From assembly GCA_964058845.1 (NCBI GenBank), contig CAXKVR010000101.1, positions 1 to 64,000 on the forward strand: a DNA stretch of 64,000 nucleotides, in the 5' to 3' direction. Positions 1-11,879 of this stretch are shown piece by piece. Positions within the stretch are counted from its first letter, which is position 1, and every line of letters starts with the position of its first letter. The notes beneath the pieces are model-generated. The model saw only the letters and a list, made by a program, of their open reading frames with translations, was not told where the DNA came from and searched no databases. Made by a program: the position numbers and the translations under genes. The stretch comes from Carex sylvatica. Taxonomy: Eukaryota > Streptophyta > Magnoliopsida > Poales > Cyperaceae.

Positions 1-32
1 AAACGTCTCTCGTGACCCATGTTACACTTCTT

Positions 33-835
33 TTAGATTACAGGCTTAGTCCCCGGCTTAATGAATAACTTATGTTCTGCAATGGTTCTTGGAATCCCTG
101 ACATATCAGCCACAGTCCACGCAAATACGGACAGATTTTGCTTTAGAAAGGTTAGCAGTTCTCCCCTAGCTTGTCCTTGTATTGCCTTGCCCACGTTTAC
201 CACTTTGCCCTCTTCGAGTTCTATCTGTTCTACTTCATCTACTGGCTCGAGATGATCCTTAGATTCTATTTTGTCCGTAAGGTCTAACGCAATTTGAGTA
301 TTCGGTGGTAAAAAGTCATTACTTTGAATTTCTTTGCCGCAGATCCTTGCATTGGCCTGTTGTTCAACTTGGTTCATTGTTCTACTCTGTCCTTCAACAG
401 TCATTTGTTAACATTCACGGGCCGTGTCTTGTTGTCCTCTTTCTTTCCCTATACCACCGTTTGTTGGAAATTTAATTTTTAAGTGGGGGGAGGACACCAC
501 CGTCCCAATTTTATTCAAAGTTTCCCTTTCCAATATTGCATTATAAGCCGAGGGGGCATCCACTACAAGAAAATCTACCATCACTTCTACACTCTTCGGG
601 GGTTTACCGAACACCACCTTAATTTTTACTACCCCATTCGGCTGCAATGAATTGCCCGTGAATCCCATGAGAGGAGTGGTTCTTCCCTACAACTTCTTGG
701 GGTTGTACCCATTCTCTTGAAAGTCGACAAGTATAAAATGTCTGCTGAGCTGTCTGTGTCAACTAAAATTCTTTTTACCCGATGGATATGCAGTTTCAAT
801 GTTAATACTATTGGATCATCATGTGGCCACGTCAC
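33..835 (-). pseudogene. gypsy protease and protease-RT linker, frameshifted
   Basis: Three overlapping open stretches together give a retropepsin and the segment before reverse transcriptase. The first (829 to about 629) has the active-site block as VDTDSSADILY, where such elements normally carry Asp-Thr/Asn-Gly-Ser; the Gly is replaced by Asp. The second (668..408) has the family-typical block DAPSAYNAIL followed by TLNKIGTVVSSPHLKIKFPT. The third (404..33) ends in EHKLFIKPGTKPVI, the usual lead-in to the RT domain of non-chromovirus gypsy elements. The frame changes near 660 and 406 mean it cannot be translated through. The substituted active-site Gly makes an active protease unlikely even if the frames were continuous. 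Confidence 0.75.
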
Positions 836-1150
836 GTCGCCAAAGTCCCTTTCTGAGAAGGAGATTACCTCCTTAAGTCATGATCTCTTCCTTTCTACTC
901 CCTGATCGATATTCAAAATGGTAGGGTATTGCTTGACCTTCTCACGGACCGACATTTTCGATGCATCGCTCTGATGTTCCCCCACTAATCATGTTAATCA
1001 CCGGGGTGGTTTGGCACTTAGGATTTCTTTGTTCTTCTTGAGGGCCTCCCGAGCTTCATTGATTGGGGGCTTGGGCCCCGTGTAATCTTTCTTGTAAGGG
1101 ATTTTCTTTTTGTAATATTTTACGTGTCTATTATACTTCCACTTGTACTT

Positions 1151-3117
1151 CTAGAAAAAATCAGGGTGGATAAATTTAGAAAGCTTTTCCTTTCTGGCCA
1201 ACTGCTCTAGGACATCTTTTAGCTGGAGGCAATCTGCCGTGGAGTGACCTCTGAAACCGTGAAAATCATAGGTCTTGCTACTATCTTTTACCTCAAAAAT
1301 TTCTCTGGGCAATGGTCTAGGCATATCGAACACATCATACGTCACTGAGTACAACTCGTCATTTTTTCTATCGAACTCAGCATATTTAGTGTAATGCTAT
1401 CGATATCCTTCATCTTCGAAACTTTTCTTATTATTTCTCATTCTTCCCTGCTCCTTTTTGCGGGGTTCTCTTTGTCCCTTAGAGCGATCATTTCCAACCT
1501 GTCATATCGGATTTTGTCTTTTAGGAGACCGAGATCTTGGCTTTCTGATTTCCCTGGTATCTACCGAGCATCTTCTTCTGCTCGTATATATCCCTCTGTG
1601 AAATTTAAGAACTCCCCCAAAGTTCGTATATCTTTTACATGGGCATTATGTCGCAGAGTACCTACTCCCCCCTTACGAAGTCCTTTTCTCAGGGATGTGA
1701 CAGCAACTTCCTCATTCAAATCTGAAACTTTGCGCGAAGTTTCTATAAAGCCAGTGAGGAACGAACGTGTTCTTTCATTCGGCCCTTGTGTTAGATCAAA
1801 CAGCATCTCGCATGTAACCTTGGGTCGCTTAATGACAATATATCTTGCCAAAAATACCTTGGCCAAATCTTTGAACTTTTTCACCGACCCTTTGGGGAGG
1901 TTCATGTACCATTCACAGGCTTCCGCTATCAGACAGAATGTAAACACACGACACATAGTGTTGTCCGTCGCCCCAATTAAGCGAAGTCGCTCACAAAAAC
2001 CAAATATGAAACTGTGGGGGTCCTGGAAATCTCCACTTCCGCGGAACGTTGGTAGATTATTTGGGCATTTGAAGTCCACCATTGATTCCGTGTAAATCTC
2101 CGCGGATAACAGACTTTCTTCTAGTCCCAATAGCTTATTATGGGAACCGGTTTTTACCAGCTCGTATTCACTCATCTTTGCTGCTAGGCGGATTTGAATC
2201 ATTTCTTCCACTTTGGCCAGGCTGAGTCCTCTCCTCAGAGTATTTCATGCCCCCAATCCCCTTTTGGGACCCTTGCAGAAAGTGGACTTTCTGTCCGCTC
2301 GAGCAATTTTTTCTCATTCTTGGTTGAACGGGGGACTTCCCCCTACTGGGAGGTGAGTCTTCTTTTTCATAACTAGATGAACGACTTCTTTCTCGATAGG
2401 TCCTTTTTATGAGAATCTTTCTTCGACTATGGTCGGGACTTCTCGTCCACGATGGGGTCTTTAGATTTCTTCCTGTGACCGTCTCGTCACTAGGTGTGGG
2501 GGAACCAAATCCCTTTCGACTCCGACCTGCGCGGCTGTTGTCTTCTCGCGCATTACGCCGGCCCTTTGCTGTTCTTCTTGTTGAGCGATGTTTATTTCGA
2601 CCTCCCCCCCTCCGACTTTCACCAGTTCGGAATTCTTTAGAAGGGCTCGAGTTGGCTTCTCTTTCCTTCGGGCCACGCTCCTCCTGATTTCCTTTTTCTG
2701 TGCCCGTATGAACCTTTATGAATGCCACATTCAGATTACGAACAGGTATGTTCTCCATTTCCTGTCTTTGTCGAGGGTTCTCTATTATTCAATTATCAGG
2801 GATGTTCTCATTTACTGGGTTCGAGTTTATCATGGGTCGAGTAACCAGGAGTTCGGGGGCTGTTGGGATGTAAGTCTTGGAATCGCCTGCTTGAAGATGA
2901 TATCCCGATGGGGTGGTATAGGTAACATGGGGACTTGAGTAAGGGTATGTGTAAGGGCCATAGGAATATGGATATCCGGTGGGGGATATGCATAAGAGGA
3001 AGGTGTATAATAATAGGGCCCCCGGGGTTTGTTGTCCTCCCATATGGATTTAAGAAGTCCCCCCATGTTGTGCCCCAAAAGGATGAGCTGTTGGTCGAGT
3101 GCCCTGAGGTGTGTCAA
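1151..3117 (-). pseudogene. gypsy gag polyprotein, frameshifted
   Basis: From right to left: a Pro/Tyr-rich N-terminal segment (3117..2830), a highly charged Arg/Glu/Ser-rich segment (2758..2168), the retrotransposon gag core (2211..1561, with PTFRGSGDFQDPHSFIFGF, EACEWYMNLPKGSVKKFKD and TRSFLTGF), and a C-terminal block (1354..1151) containing DFHGFRGHSTADCLQLKD. That last block matches the degenerate His-Cys knuckle of these elements but lacks the usual first Cys. Gag would form the virus-like particle that packages the element's RNA. The pieces are in different frames, so this is a relic. Confidence 0.75.
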
Positions 3118-3210
3118 TTCTAGGTCGGACAGTGGGTGGTCGCTGAGGATTAGGATCGACTCCCCTATCTAGGGGGAGCACTGGTAGTCAGCTCGGGCAC
3201 CCAATCCCCT

Positions 3211-3858
3211 TGAGGATTATTTGTCATCTAGAAATTGAGAGTAATCCTAGATAGGCCCCACGGTGGTTGATACGGCTATGTCGAGGAATGACACGAGGTC
3301 CGTAATGTGGTTATGTGACTGGATGTGCACATGAATGAGTGGCGTCTCGTCTCGAGGAGACGGTCCAAAGTGATATAGTCAAGATTAGTAACTCGGTTGT
3401 AATTGTGAGACACTATTAATCTATCATATGCCGTGTCTCGAGTAATCAATGTGCCAACTCCTATTCAATGGAGCTATTCACCTTAAATAGCCTCGTCCAG
3501 TTCTGACATCCTGCGTTGTCAGAACTGCCAGAGGGGATCGCATATGAACGATTTGGCTTCCGTGGAACGCGATTACCTCTGCATAATGGGCGGTGACCTC
3601 CGCATAAAAGGTGGTAACTAGATCTCATCCGCTTCATATGGGCGGCAACTAGAGATCACCTTAAGTTATTTGAGGGCTGGGCCTTATGCCGAGATGCCTT
3701 TGTCCCGGGCTGGGCCATGTAACTGGACTGCCTATATTTATTCCACCTTGGGCCTTTTGTTTGTCTCTGGGTTGATTTCATCAAGTAGCTTTCAACCCAA
3801 GATCATCTTTATAGTCCAAGATTGGTTTTATAAGAGCCCTAGGCATATGGCCCTATCA
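3211..3858 (-). repeat. putative 5' LTR of the gypsy element
   Basis: Read on the minus strand the segment starts TGATAGGGCCATATGCC and ends in CCTCA, so it has TG...CA termini and lies just upstream of gag. A possible primer-binding site (minus strand TGGGTGCCCGAGCTGAC, 3188..3204) follows about 6 bases after it. Its tRNA partner is uncertain, and the second LTR is not in the window, so the boundaries are inferred from these end motifs only. Confidence 0.4.
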
Positions 3859-4403
3859 AGTTGAAAGAGATGTGAAAATTACAATTTACTTTATGTTAAA
3901 GAGGTAGTAGTCGACTATAAAATATGACAGATTAAGGAGATGGTCTTTTAAGAATGGTAAAAGACAATAGATTTGAAGGATTTTTAGATGGAATATGATT
4001 GCAATTTTGGTGAAATTTAAACAGGACAAAGTTAATCATTTCGATGGAATTGATACATTAGAGATGTTAGAAAAGACTTAAAAGAAACCTGGATTTCAAT
4101 TGCCAAAAGACACCATGGTACCTGAATGCGGATCCCCTAAAGTAACTCAAATTTTGAGTTTGGAATTAATACATCATTTTGATTACAAAAATTAAGTAGA
4201 TATTTGCAACTAATTCTTCCAGCTTATCATTCTAATTCTTTTAAACACCACCAATTAACTATTCCTATTTATCTCCCATTCATTATAATTATCACTTAAA
4301 TCCTAAAGTATTACAAGTTTACAACATAAATGAATTTGGACCAAACAAAAAGATTATATGACCAACAGGCAACAGCAGCTTGGTCATTTGACGCACTACC
4401 TAT

Positions 4404-4535
4404 GGAATTCGTATCCTCTGAGTTAGCTTAAATTTTGAGTTAAGATCAGAACTGTCCGATTTAAATACGCACGAATATTAAAGGACCCCGTGCACTACAG
4501 GCTTGAGCCAGATTAACTCAGATTGAAATGATTGA
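4404..4535 (+). repeat. half copy of the GGAATTCGTATCC foldback MITE family
   Basis: It begins GGAATTCGTATCCTCTGAG, then has TTAAATTTTGAGTTAAGATC and the shared internal block GCACGAATATTAAAGGACC. The mirror-image right arm is missing. A second half copy at 4127..4170 has CGGATCCCCTAAAGTAAC and AAATTTTGAGTTTGG. Fuller copies at 24122..24309 and 26938..27107 show the inverted-repeat structure. Confidence 0.6.
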
Positions 4536-4589
4536 AGAACTATTGGAGGGACAGCAAGTATCTAAAATACAAGACACGAAAACTAAACC

Positions 4590-5153
4590 AAAACCCGACC
4601 CGTTAGTGCATGATCGGTTGATGTGGATTTCGAGTGAGAAAGGGAACTATAACACGAAGGTCAAATGAAGGGTATGGGAGGATCCGGGCAACACAAGACG
4701 TACCAATTGAACTACAGCTGGACAAACAGGATGTGTTTCAAAAAATCTGGACCTGGTAGGGCTGAAATGGCAGAAGGGTAATTCACACTAGCTGGGAATC
4801 TACTCGAGGAAGAAGTAATGGCGACTGTACTCGCTTTCAATTATGTCACAATTATTCCTCACAAAGCAAGGGAACAGAAACAATTTCACATCTTCTCGGA
4901 TTGCAATATGGCGATAAAATCTATCATGACAAAAAACTTTGAAAATTTGTCTCACTGTACAGCAACACCACTGGTAGCACAATGCTCGACGTCATTATAC
5001 CACATGCACAAGGGAATCATTGAACTGCGACACACAGGGAGATTGGCGTTGACACAACCACATCGATTGTCCAAGTGGGGGCGAAGTAATGAAACTTGCT
5101 TCAGGGGAATACAGAGCAGAAATTTAGGGCTACAAACAAAAATCAACAGATAA
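4590..5153 (+). pseudogene. LINE retrotransposon fragment (zf-RVT and RNase H-like)
   Basis: At 4610..4665 the translation is HDRLMWISSEKGNYNTKVK, which resembles the D-x-L-x-W-x-x-S/x-G-x-Y-x-x-K block after the reverse transcriptase of plant LINEs. From about 4815 the frame gives EEVMATVLAFNYV and then FHIFSDCNMAIKSIM, resembling the RNase H-like domain (an acidic helix followed by a SD..N...I strand) that often follows. Stops and frame changes separate the parts. The similarity is weak and I recognise it by motif spacing only; it could also be a stray RNase H-like relic of another element. Confidence 0.4.
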
Positions 5154-5926
5154 ATGCAGGAGTACAGTCATCAGCAGTTAGGATATTTATTCAATTTCTT
5201 AAAGTTATGCAGTCATTTATTTTCCTATAAGGCACTTTCAATTTCTCAGCTATGTTATAAGATAGGGAACATTTTATTTTTAGTGCTGCAGGATTGCCTT
5301 TTCATCTACTTAGACAATTAGGAACCTTCAATTATTAATGCAAACCCATGTGTTTTTCCTCAAAAAAAAATGAAACTAAATTTAGTAAAAGCATATTAAG
5401 GACACAATTTGATTTTTTATTTTATTTATCATTTTTAACAATTCATAGATTTTAACTTTTCGATGACAAACATCGGCACAGGGAGACCATGTGCCTTCTA
5501 TAATTTAAATAATTGTAAATTTTTTTATCCATTTAACCTTGTAACCATTTTTCTTAAGAAAATGTACAAATGCGTTTTGATTTTCTTCATAAGAAATAAA
5601 ACCACATAGCCTCTCAATTTAAAATTTATAATTCCGCAAATCCAACAAGTTATATGCTGCAAAAGATGAACTCAAAGACAAACAGGTGCATTAGGCAGAC
5701 TCTGTAGATTTTAGTTCCCAATTTCTCATATTAGATAAAACCCAACTTACGCGTGTTTGCCTTCAATTGTTTTCTTATAATGCTAAAATTCATATTTAAA
5801 TGAAAGAACCGATTGCGAAGACAAACAGATTATGTACCAAAAATTCTTGATGTATAAAGATAGATCAAAGAAGGTGATAGTGATGCATGGTCTTATTATG
5901 GGTACCAAAAAATGAGATTTCAATAA

Positions 5927-6084
5927 TGTTAAAGGAAAGAAATCATAATAATAATAGCTATAATTAGGTATTAACTGTAATTAGGTAATAGTTGTTCTTT
6001 TCTATTCTAGATTTTCTTTAGTCTATATATTTATACAGAATGGTTAATTGAATATACATAAATTTTCACTTTCAATAACTTTCA
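5927..6084 (+). repeat. 5' LTR of copia 1
   Basis: 158 bp, starting TGTTAAAGG and ending AACTTTCA, immediately followed by the primer-binding site. It closely matches 10104..10275. It contains TCTATATATTTATAC, a possible TATA element, near 6021. Confidence 0.9.
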
Positions 6085-6096
6085 TGGTATCAGAGC
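6085..6096 (+). other. primer-binding site (initiator Met tRNA) of copia 1
   Basis: TGGTATCAGAGC directly abuts the LTR end and is the standard complement of the initiator methionine tRNA 3' end used by plant copia elements. Confidence 0.9.
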
Positions 6097-6449
6097 CCGA
6101 ACCAAACCCTAGCTGCCGCTATCTTGCAGCTCCGCACTGTAGCAGCGCACTGTACCGTCACACTGTTCCACCTGTAGCAGTGCACTGTAGCGCCGCCCTG
6201 TAGCTGCACTGTTCCGTACTGTAGCGCACTGTTCATCCGAAGTACTGTAGCGTACAGTTCCATACTGTAGCACTGTGCTAGTCCGTCGCACTGTGGCACT
6301 GTGTGGTTACTGTAGCTCCGATTAGCCTAAGCTGTTGTACTTGTTGGTTTCAATCTGATTTGCAAGTTTTGTAATCCGATCTGACCGCTCTCTGATTCTA
6401 GATTCAAATGGAGATTGATCCAGATTTTAGGTGCTTGAAGATGTGTAGT

Positions 6450-9400
6450 ATAATTATTGCAAAGAGTGGGGTCACATGAAGTGGGACTGTCCGAAGCGCC
6501 ATAAGGGTTCTCCACTCTCTCGTGATCAAGTGGCTCATGTAGATCAATCACCCTGCAAACACTTCAATTTAGATGAAGTTGCTACAATTGTTCAGCGACT
6601 TGAGCAGTTGTATTTCACTCGTGCCGACATGACCTCTCAGACACAGATTCTGAGGGCTACTGTAGCCCACTCAGATATGATTTCTAACTGTTTTATAGCA
6701 TCAAGATCATCATGGATTGTTGATTCAGGTGCTACTGACCATATGACTGGTAACAAAAGTATACTATCAGGACTTACCACTACCTCACAACCACCTGTCC
6801 AAATAGCCAATGGTCCTACCTGTAATATTGAAGGAATTGGATCCACCCATATTTCACAAAATATACCCTTATCATCTGTCTTATATGTTCCTTTCTTTTC
6901 TGAAAATCTTATGTCTGTAAGCAAAATAGCAGAATAGTTATATTGCTCAGTTACCTTCACTCCAACTAAATACACCTTTCAGGAATTGGGGACTAACAGG
7001 TTGATTGGTACAGCATATAAGGACAATGATTTGTATTGCATGGAGAGCTCAACTCAGCGAGTGGCATACTTGAGTAATAGGAGTGCTAAGGAGGTTCATT
7101 TTCAGTTAGGGCATCCATCTCTCTAGGTTGAAGAAGATACATCCTGAATTTTAGTCTATCTCAGAATTAGTTTGTGAGTCCTGTATCCAGGAAAAGCATG
7201 TCTGTGCTTCCCACCCAGCTAAAGTCATTAGTCGGTCTGACAGTATTTTTGCATTAGTGCATTATGACAGTATTTTTGCATTAGTCATTAGTCGGTTAAA
7301 TCTATATCAAATTCTAGATATTTTGTTACTTTTGTGGATGATTTCTCTCGTGCTACTTAGATCTTTATTATTAAATCTAGACAAGAAATCTTTGCAAAAA
7401 ATTTAGCCTTTTGTTCTTTTGTGAAAACTCAGTTTAAAACTACTGTTAAAACTCTCCGCAGTGACAATGCGAAAGAATATTTTACAAAAGAATTTGTGCA
7501 ATATACGACTGATAATGGTATCATCCATGAATCATCATGTGCTTATACACCTCAACAAAATGGAGTAGCCGAACGAAAGAATAGACACATTCTTGAGGTA
7601 GCTCGTACTATGATGATTCATGAACATGTTCCTCATCACTTTTGGGCAGATGCGATTTTGACTGCGTGTTACCTGATAAATCGCATGCCATCTTCTGTAG
7701 TTGATGGTGAAATACCATATAATGTCCTATACCCATCAGCACTTTGTTTTCTGTTCCACCTAAGATTTTTGGTTGCATTTGTTATGTGTATGATACCCGA
7801 CCAGGCCGTACAAAACTTGATCCCAAATCACTACGATGCATCTTTGTAGGCTATTATGGGACTCAAAAAAGTTACCGGTGTTATAATCCTACTCTTAGGT
7901 GTTATTTTATATCATCTGATGTTACTTTTCTAGAGTTTGTACCCTACTACTTAGATTCTGAGTCTGGTACTTCTCCTACTTCTGCACCGGTCCTGTCTAT
8001 TCTGAAATATCCTGATATTCTGATCAGTTCTTCTTCAACTCTTGAGAATGGTGGGTCACCGACACCTCCTGCGCCTGCTATTACTCAGGTATATACTCGA
8101 AGGGGTAAGAAACACCATGTTGGTACTAACTCTGTCTAGACTATACAGGATTATGAGACTTGTGCATCTCCTGTGACATTACATATATCCCCTGACCCAA
8201 CCATTGAATCCGAACATGACCTAACCACTAATCCGAACATGACCCAACCACTAAATCTGAACCTAACCCAACCACCGACTCTAAACCTGACCCTACCATC
8301 AAATTTGAACCTAACCCAACCACCGAGTCTGCACATTCCCCTACACAAGCTCCTGACCCTCCATCATCTAGTCCACCAATTCCTGCCTTTAGCCCTCCAC
8401 CTCATATCTCAGATCACGATCTTCCTATTGCCCTTCGCAAAGAATCACGCACCTGTACCAGATATCCCCTCAATCGCTTTTGTACCTATGCAGCATTATC
8501 CACAGATCACCATGCCTTTACTACCCGTCTTGACAGTTACTCTGTTCCTAAGAATATGGCAGAGGCTCTGCAACATTCAGGGTGGTTTAATGTTATACAA
8601 GAGGAAATGTCAGCTATGTGGAAAAATGAAACTTGGGATCTCTGTCCTCTCCCTCCTGATAAACAAGTAGTTGGTTGCAAGTTGGTTTTCACAGTTAAAG
8701 TTCATCCCGATGGGTCCCTTCACCGACTTAAAGCTCGGTTGGTTGCCAAAGGTTACTCTCAGTACTATGGCATTGACTATGATGAGACATTCTCTCATGT
8801 TGCCAAGATGACATCTATTCACATCTGCATGGCTCTGGCTGCCACTCGTCACTAGCCATTATACCAGCTCGATGTCAAGAATGGATTTCTCAATGGTATA
8901 CTTGAGGAGGAGATATATATGACTCAACCACCTGGGTTTATTGTTCAGGAGGAGATATCCAAAGTTTGCCGCCTGCGAAAATCCTTGTATGGTCTCAAGC
9001 AATCTCCTCGAGCTTGGTTTGGGCGTCTATCTCAAGCTCTCAGTCGTTTCGGCATGACCAGGAGTGCCAATGATCACTCGGTGTTCTACAAGCACTTGAA
9101 GTGAAAGACCATAGTGTTAGTCACATATGTGGATGATCTCATTATTACTGGTGATGATGATGATGGGATCTCCGCTTTGAAGAAGTTCTTGAGTGAGCAA
9201 TTTTAGATTACCGACCTTGGCAAACTCAAGTACTTTCTCGGCATTGAGGTGTTACGATCTCATGGCAAGTTTCTCATCTGTCAAAGGAAATATGTACTGG
9301 ATATGCTCTCAGAAAGCGGGTTGCTTGGATGCAAACCTGTTGATTCGCCGATGGTCCCTGAGACCAAGCTTATGCCAGATGATGGAGAGCTATTACATGA

Positions 9401-10096
9401 TCCTGAGAGATATCGAAGACTGGTTGGTAAGCTGAATTACTTGATAGTTACTCGGCCTGACATTTCTTATCCAGTGAGTGTTGTGAGTTAGTTCATGTCG
9501 GACCCTCGCACTACACATTGGGATGCTGTTGTTCGGATCCTCAGGTATCTCAAGAGTTCTCCAGGGAAATGACTAGTATATTCTGACCAGGACATGATAG
9601 GATAGAAGGCTTCAACGATGTTGATTGGGCAGGTTGTCCTACCAGTCGGAGGTCCACTACTGGAGTCTGTGTCTTCTTTGGTGGGAACCTGATTTTCTGA
9701 AATAGTAAGAAACAGACTGTTATGGCTAGATCAAGTGCAGAGTCAGAATACCGCGCAATGGCAAACACTTCCTGTGAGCTAGTGTGGACAAAATGTTTGC
9801 TCAACGAACTAGGTGTTCACTACGATGGTTTGATGACACTACACTGTGACAACCAAGCAGCAATGCACATTGCCAAGAATCAGGTCTTTCATGAGCAGAC
9901 CAAACACATCGAAGTAGATTGTCACCTTGTTCGAGACTTTGTCAGAGGCACAACTTCGCACCCTCCATATATCCAACTAAGTCATATTCGAACAGATCTT
10001 CAACTCGCAGATATTCTGACCAAGCCACTTCGGAAAGCACACATTGATAGTATATGTAACAAGTTGGGCATGTTAGATATATATGCTCCAACTTGA
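6450..10096 (+). pseudogene. copia 1 gag-pol remnant (PR, INT, RT, RNase H)
   Basis: Domains in order: a zinc-knuckle remnant near 6455..6500 (CKEWGHMKWDCP, with the first Cys lost at a stop or shift); protease with SWIVDSGATDHMTG at about 6712; the pre-integrase block (FQLGHPSL near 7100, then CESCIQEKH); the integrase core with LRSDNAKEY and TPQQNGVAERKNR (7440..7700); reverse transcriptase from 8556 ([34 protein letters not shown], and YVDDLIITGDD near 9128); and RNase H from 9722 (SSAESEYRAMA, LHCDNQAA, ADILTKPL). Stops interrupt it near 6938, 7847, 8137, 8854, 9102 and 9204. A low-complexity stretch rich in Asn-Leu-Thr-Gln-Pro lies at 8190..8345 between integrase and RT. Confidence 0.9.
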
Positions 10097-10103
10097 GGAG
10101 AAG
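10091..10103 (+). other. polypurine tract of copia 1
   Basis: TTGAGGAGAAG sits directly before the 3' LTR, the usual position of the plus-strand primer. Confidence 0.7.
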
Positions 10104-10275
10104 TGTTAAAGGAAAAAAATAATAATAATAGTTGTAATTAGGTATTAGCTGTAATTAGGTATTAGCTGTAATTAGGTAATAGTTGTTCTTTTCTATTCTA
10201 GATTTTCTTTAGTCTATATATTTGTACATAATGGTTAATTGAATATACATAAATTTTCACTTTCAATAACTTTCA
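10104..10275 (+). repeat. 3' LTR of copia 1
   Basis: 172 bp, TGTTAAAGG...AACTTTCA. It is longer than the 5' LTR mainly because the unit TAATTAGGTATTAGCTG is present in an extra tandem copy. Confidence 0.9.
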
Positions 10276-11069
10276 AATCACATATACACAACCATATATT
10301 TCATGAATTACTCAACTACAATAAAAAAAAAAATCAAAACAAGAAAAGGCCAAAAATCACAATCATTATATCTCAATCATAATTTAATAACATATTAGCA
10401 TTATTTGAGAACAAGAGCTTAATTTAGAAAATAGTCATGTCAGAAGATGACACAACTAGTTCAAAAAATTCAAAACTGACACTGACCCTACTCCCTATTG
10501 ATCTAACAAAGGAAGCTAGACTAAAGAATTCTCTACGTAAAAGTCACTAATAACTATCCAGTTAACAAAACCTGGAAATAACTACCAATAAATATCAATA
10601 AGAAACCCACAACTCTCAAATTTTCAAAACACAAATAACTTCACTCATTTTATTTTTTAAATAATAAGTTTTCATCCCAATTCAAATTTCCTGCCCACGT
10701 AGACAGATGGTCAACTTGAATCAGATCATTCTCAGAATCAACATCACCGCTCTTAAGATCGGCATATGTTAATGGCTCCTTTTCCTTTAGGAGCTGAGAA
10801 GTAAAATCCTCCCAATCAAAATCACCTGGTTGGCTGGCACTCGTGTTATGGACTGGTGAGGTGGGCCCTGTTCTAATGTCAGCAGCTGATGTGTCAGACG
10901 AGTCCAATTTGTTGGCCTCACAATCAATGTCTAATGCTGAATTGTCCGAAGTGATATCTTCCCTCTGTTTTGTCACTTCCTGCTCCACCTTCTCTTCTCC
11001 CATCTTAATCCGAACAGCAGCCCTGCCTTCTGCTATTATGCTAGTATGTTGGTACAAACATTTGGTACA

Positions 11070-11861
11070 TTGTTAGAAATTTATTTTAAAACTCAAAATT
11101 TAAATTATATTTATTTTAATATTAATGATTTTTAACTTTATGAATTATAGAGTTATTTGTGAATTAATTTCATTGATCCAACTTTTACATAAAAGCTCAC
11201 TGTTTGGCAACAGAAGATCGAATCAAATAGGAGATGTCCATGATCTCAATGATACAATTGTTTAAATCTTGTCACTTACTCATTTTAATCAATTGAATTA
11301 ATTGAGAATAGCATGCGCAAGCATTAAAATCAATTTCCAGTTGATCTGCATATGCTGACCATTCATACATATTTGACCGTTTATTTTCTTTTAATATAAA
11401 AACGGTAATATAATGAATATCATTTAATTTCTCATAAATGTATAAAATTATTGGTATCAATGTCTATAAATAACACACGGTATTTGTACGTAGAGCAGAT
11501 TATCCAATAATCTATTTAACAATTCACATTCTCTTGCTCTTTCTATTAGCTCTATAATTCATAAATTCAATTTCTATTCTTCCACAAATAAATATTTTCT
11601 TTATAGCTGCTATCATTGCTAAAAGAAACTACATCAACCTCTACCACGATTGCGCCCGCAGGTAGAGGAATATCGACGTAACTTGGGGCAAGCTTAACCG
11701 ACTACGCTTAGGACGGAAAGTTGCCTTAGGTCCGCATTTTGCAGCTCCGGGTAATAAAGTTTTAATTATATTCTTGATTATATTTTTTAATATAATTGTT
11801 ATTTATTTTGTGATCAAAATTCAGATTTAAAACTAATTTGTTAGTTCATATTTTTTCAACA
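11070..11861. mobile_element. solo LTR inside CRF-like copy A
   Basis: About 791 bp, from TGTTAGAAATTT (11071) to TTTTTTCAACA (11861), flanked by GTACA at 11065..11069 and again at 11862..11866, a 5-bp target-site duplication (one extra T follows the left copy). In the plus orientation it has a promoter-like TCTATAAATAACAC at 11461 and an AATAAAG signal at 11753, as expected for an LTR with U3-R-U5 order. No internal coding region accompanies it. I cannot assign the family. Confidence 0.55.
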
Positions 11862-11879
11862 GTACACGATTGACATTTT

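Larger units (their letters stand above)
1..3858 (-). mobile_element. Ty3/gypsy LTR retrotransposon, 5' half, decayed
   Basis: Reading leftwards on the minus strand, the order is a putative 5' LTR, gag, a zinc-knuckle-like segment, aspartic protease, and the linker into reverse transcriptase, which would lie left of base 1. This gag-protease-RT order with no integrase between protease and RT fits Ty3/gypsy, not copia. The frames are broken by several shifts and stops, so no full polyprotein is made. The 3' half and second LTR are outside the window, so insertion age cannot be judged here. Confidence 0.8.
3859..5926. other. A/T-rich spacer with MITE and LINE scraps
   Basis: No intact gene is visible. 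It contains a half-MITE at 4127..4170, a larger half-MITE at 4404..4535, and a LINE fragment at about 4590..5153. The right end (from about 5700) is the left flank of duplicated segment A: the bases around 5718..5760 match 21075..21120. Copia element 1 begins at 5927. Confidence 0.5.
5927..10275 (+). mobile_element. Ty1/copia retrotransposon 1, complete but decayed
   Basis: Two LTRs (5927..6084 and 10104..10275), an initiator-Met primer-binding site right after the first and a purine tract right before the second delimit a 4349-bp element. The order protease, integrase, reverse transcriptase, RNase H is that of copia. Most of gag is missing and every pol domain carries stops or frameshifts. 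No 5-bp target-site duplication is evident: the left flank is AATAA and the right flank is ATCAC. The element sits inside the left part of duplicated copy A. Confidence 0.9.

Noticed and set aside
5922..5926. AATAA left of copia 1 as a target-site duplication
   Set aside because: The right flank is ATCAC, so the two sides do not match.
6090..6299. Minus-strand frames with Cys/Tyr/Val repeats just inside copia 1
   Set aside because: They arise from imperfect GCACTGTAGC-type repeats in the leader; no protein is supported.
10100..10180. Short direct repeats with regular spacing, considered as an array
   Set aside because: This is the duplicated TAATTAGGTATTAGCTG unit within an LTR, not a CRISPR or satellite array.
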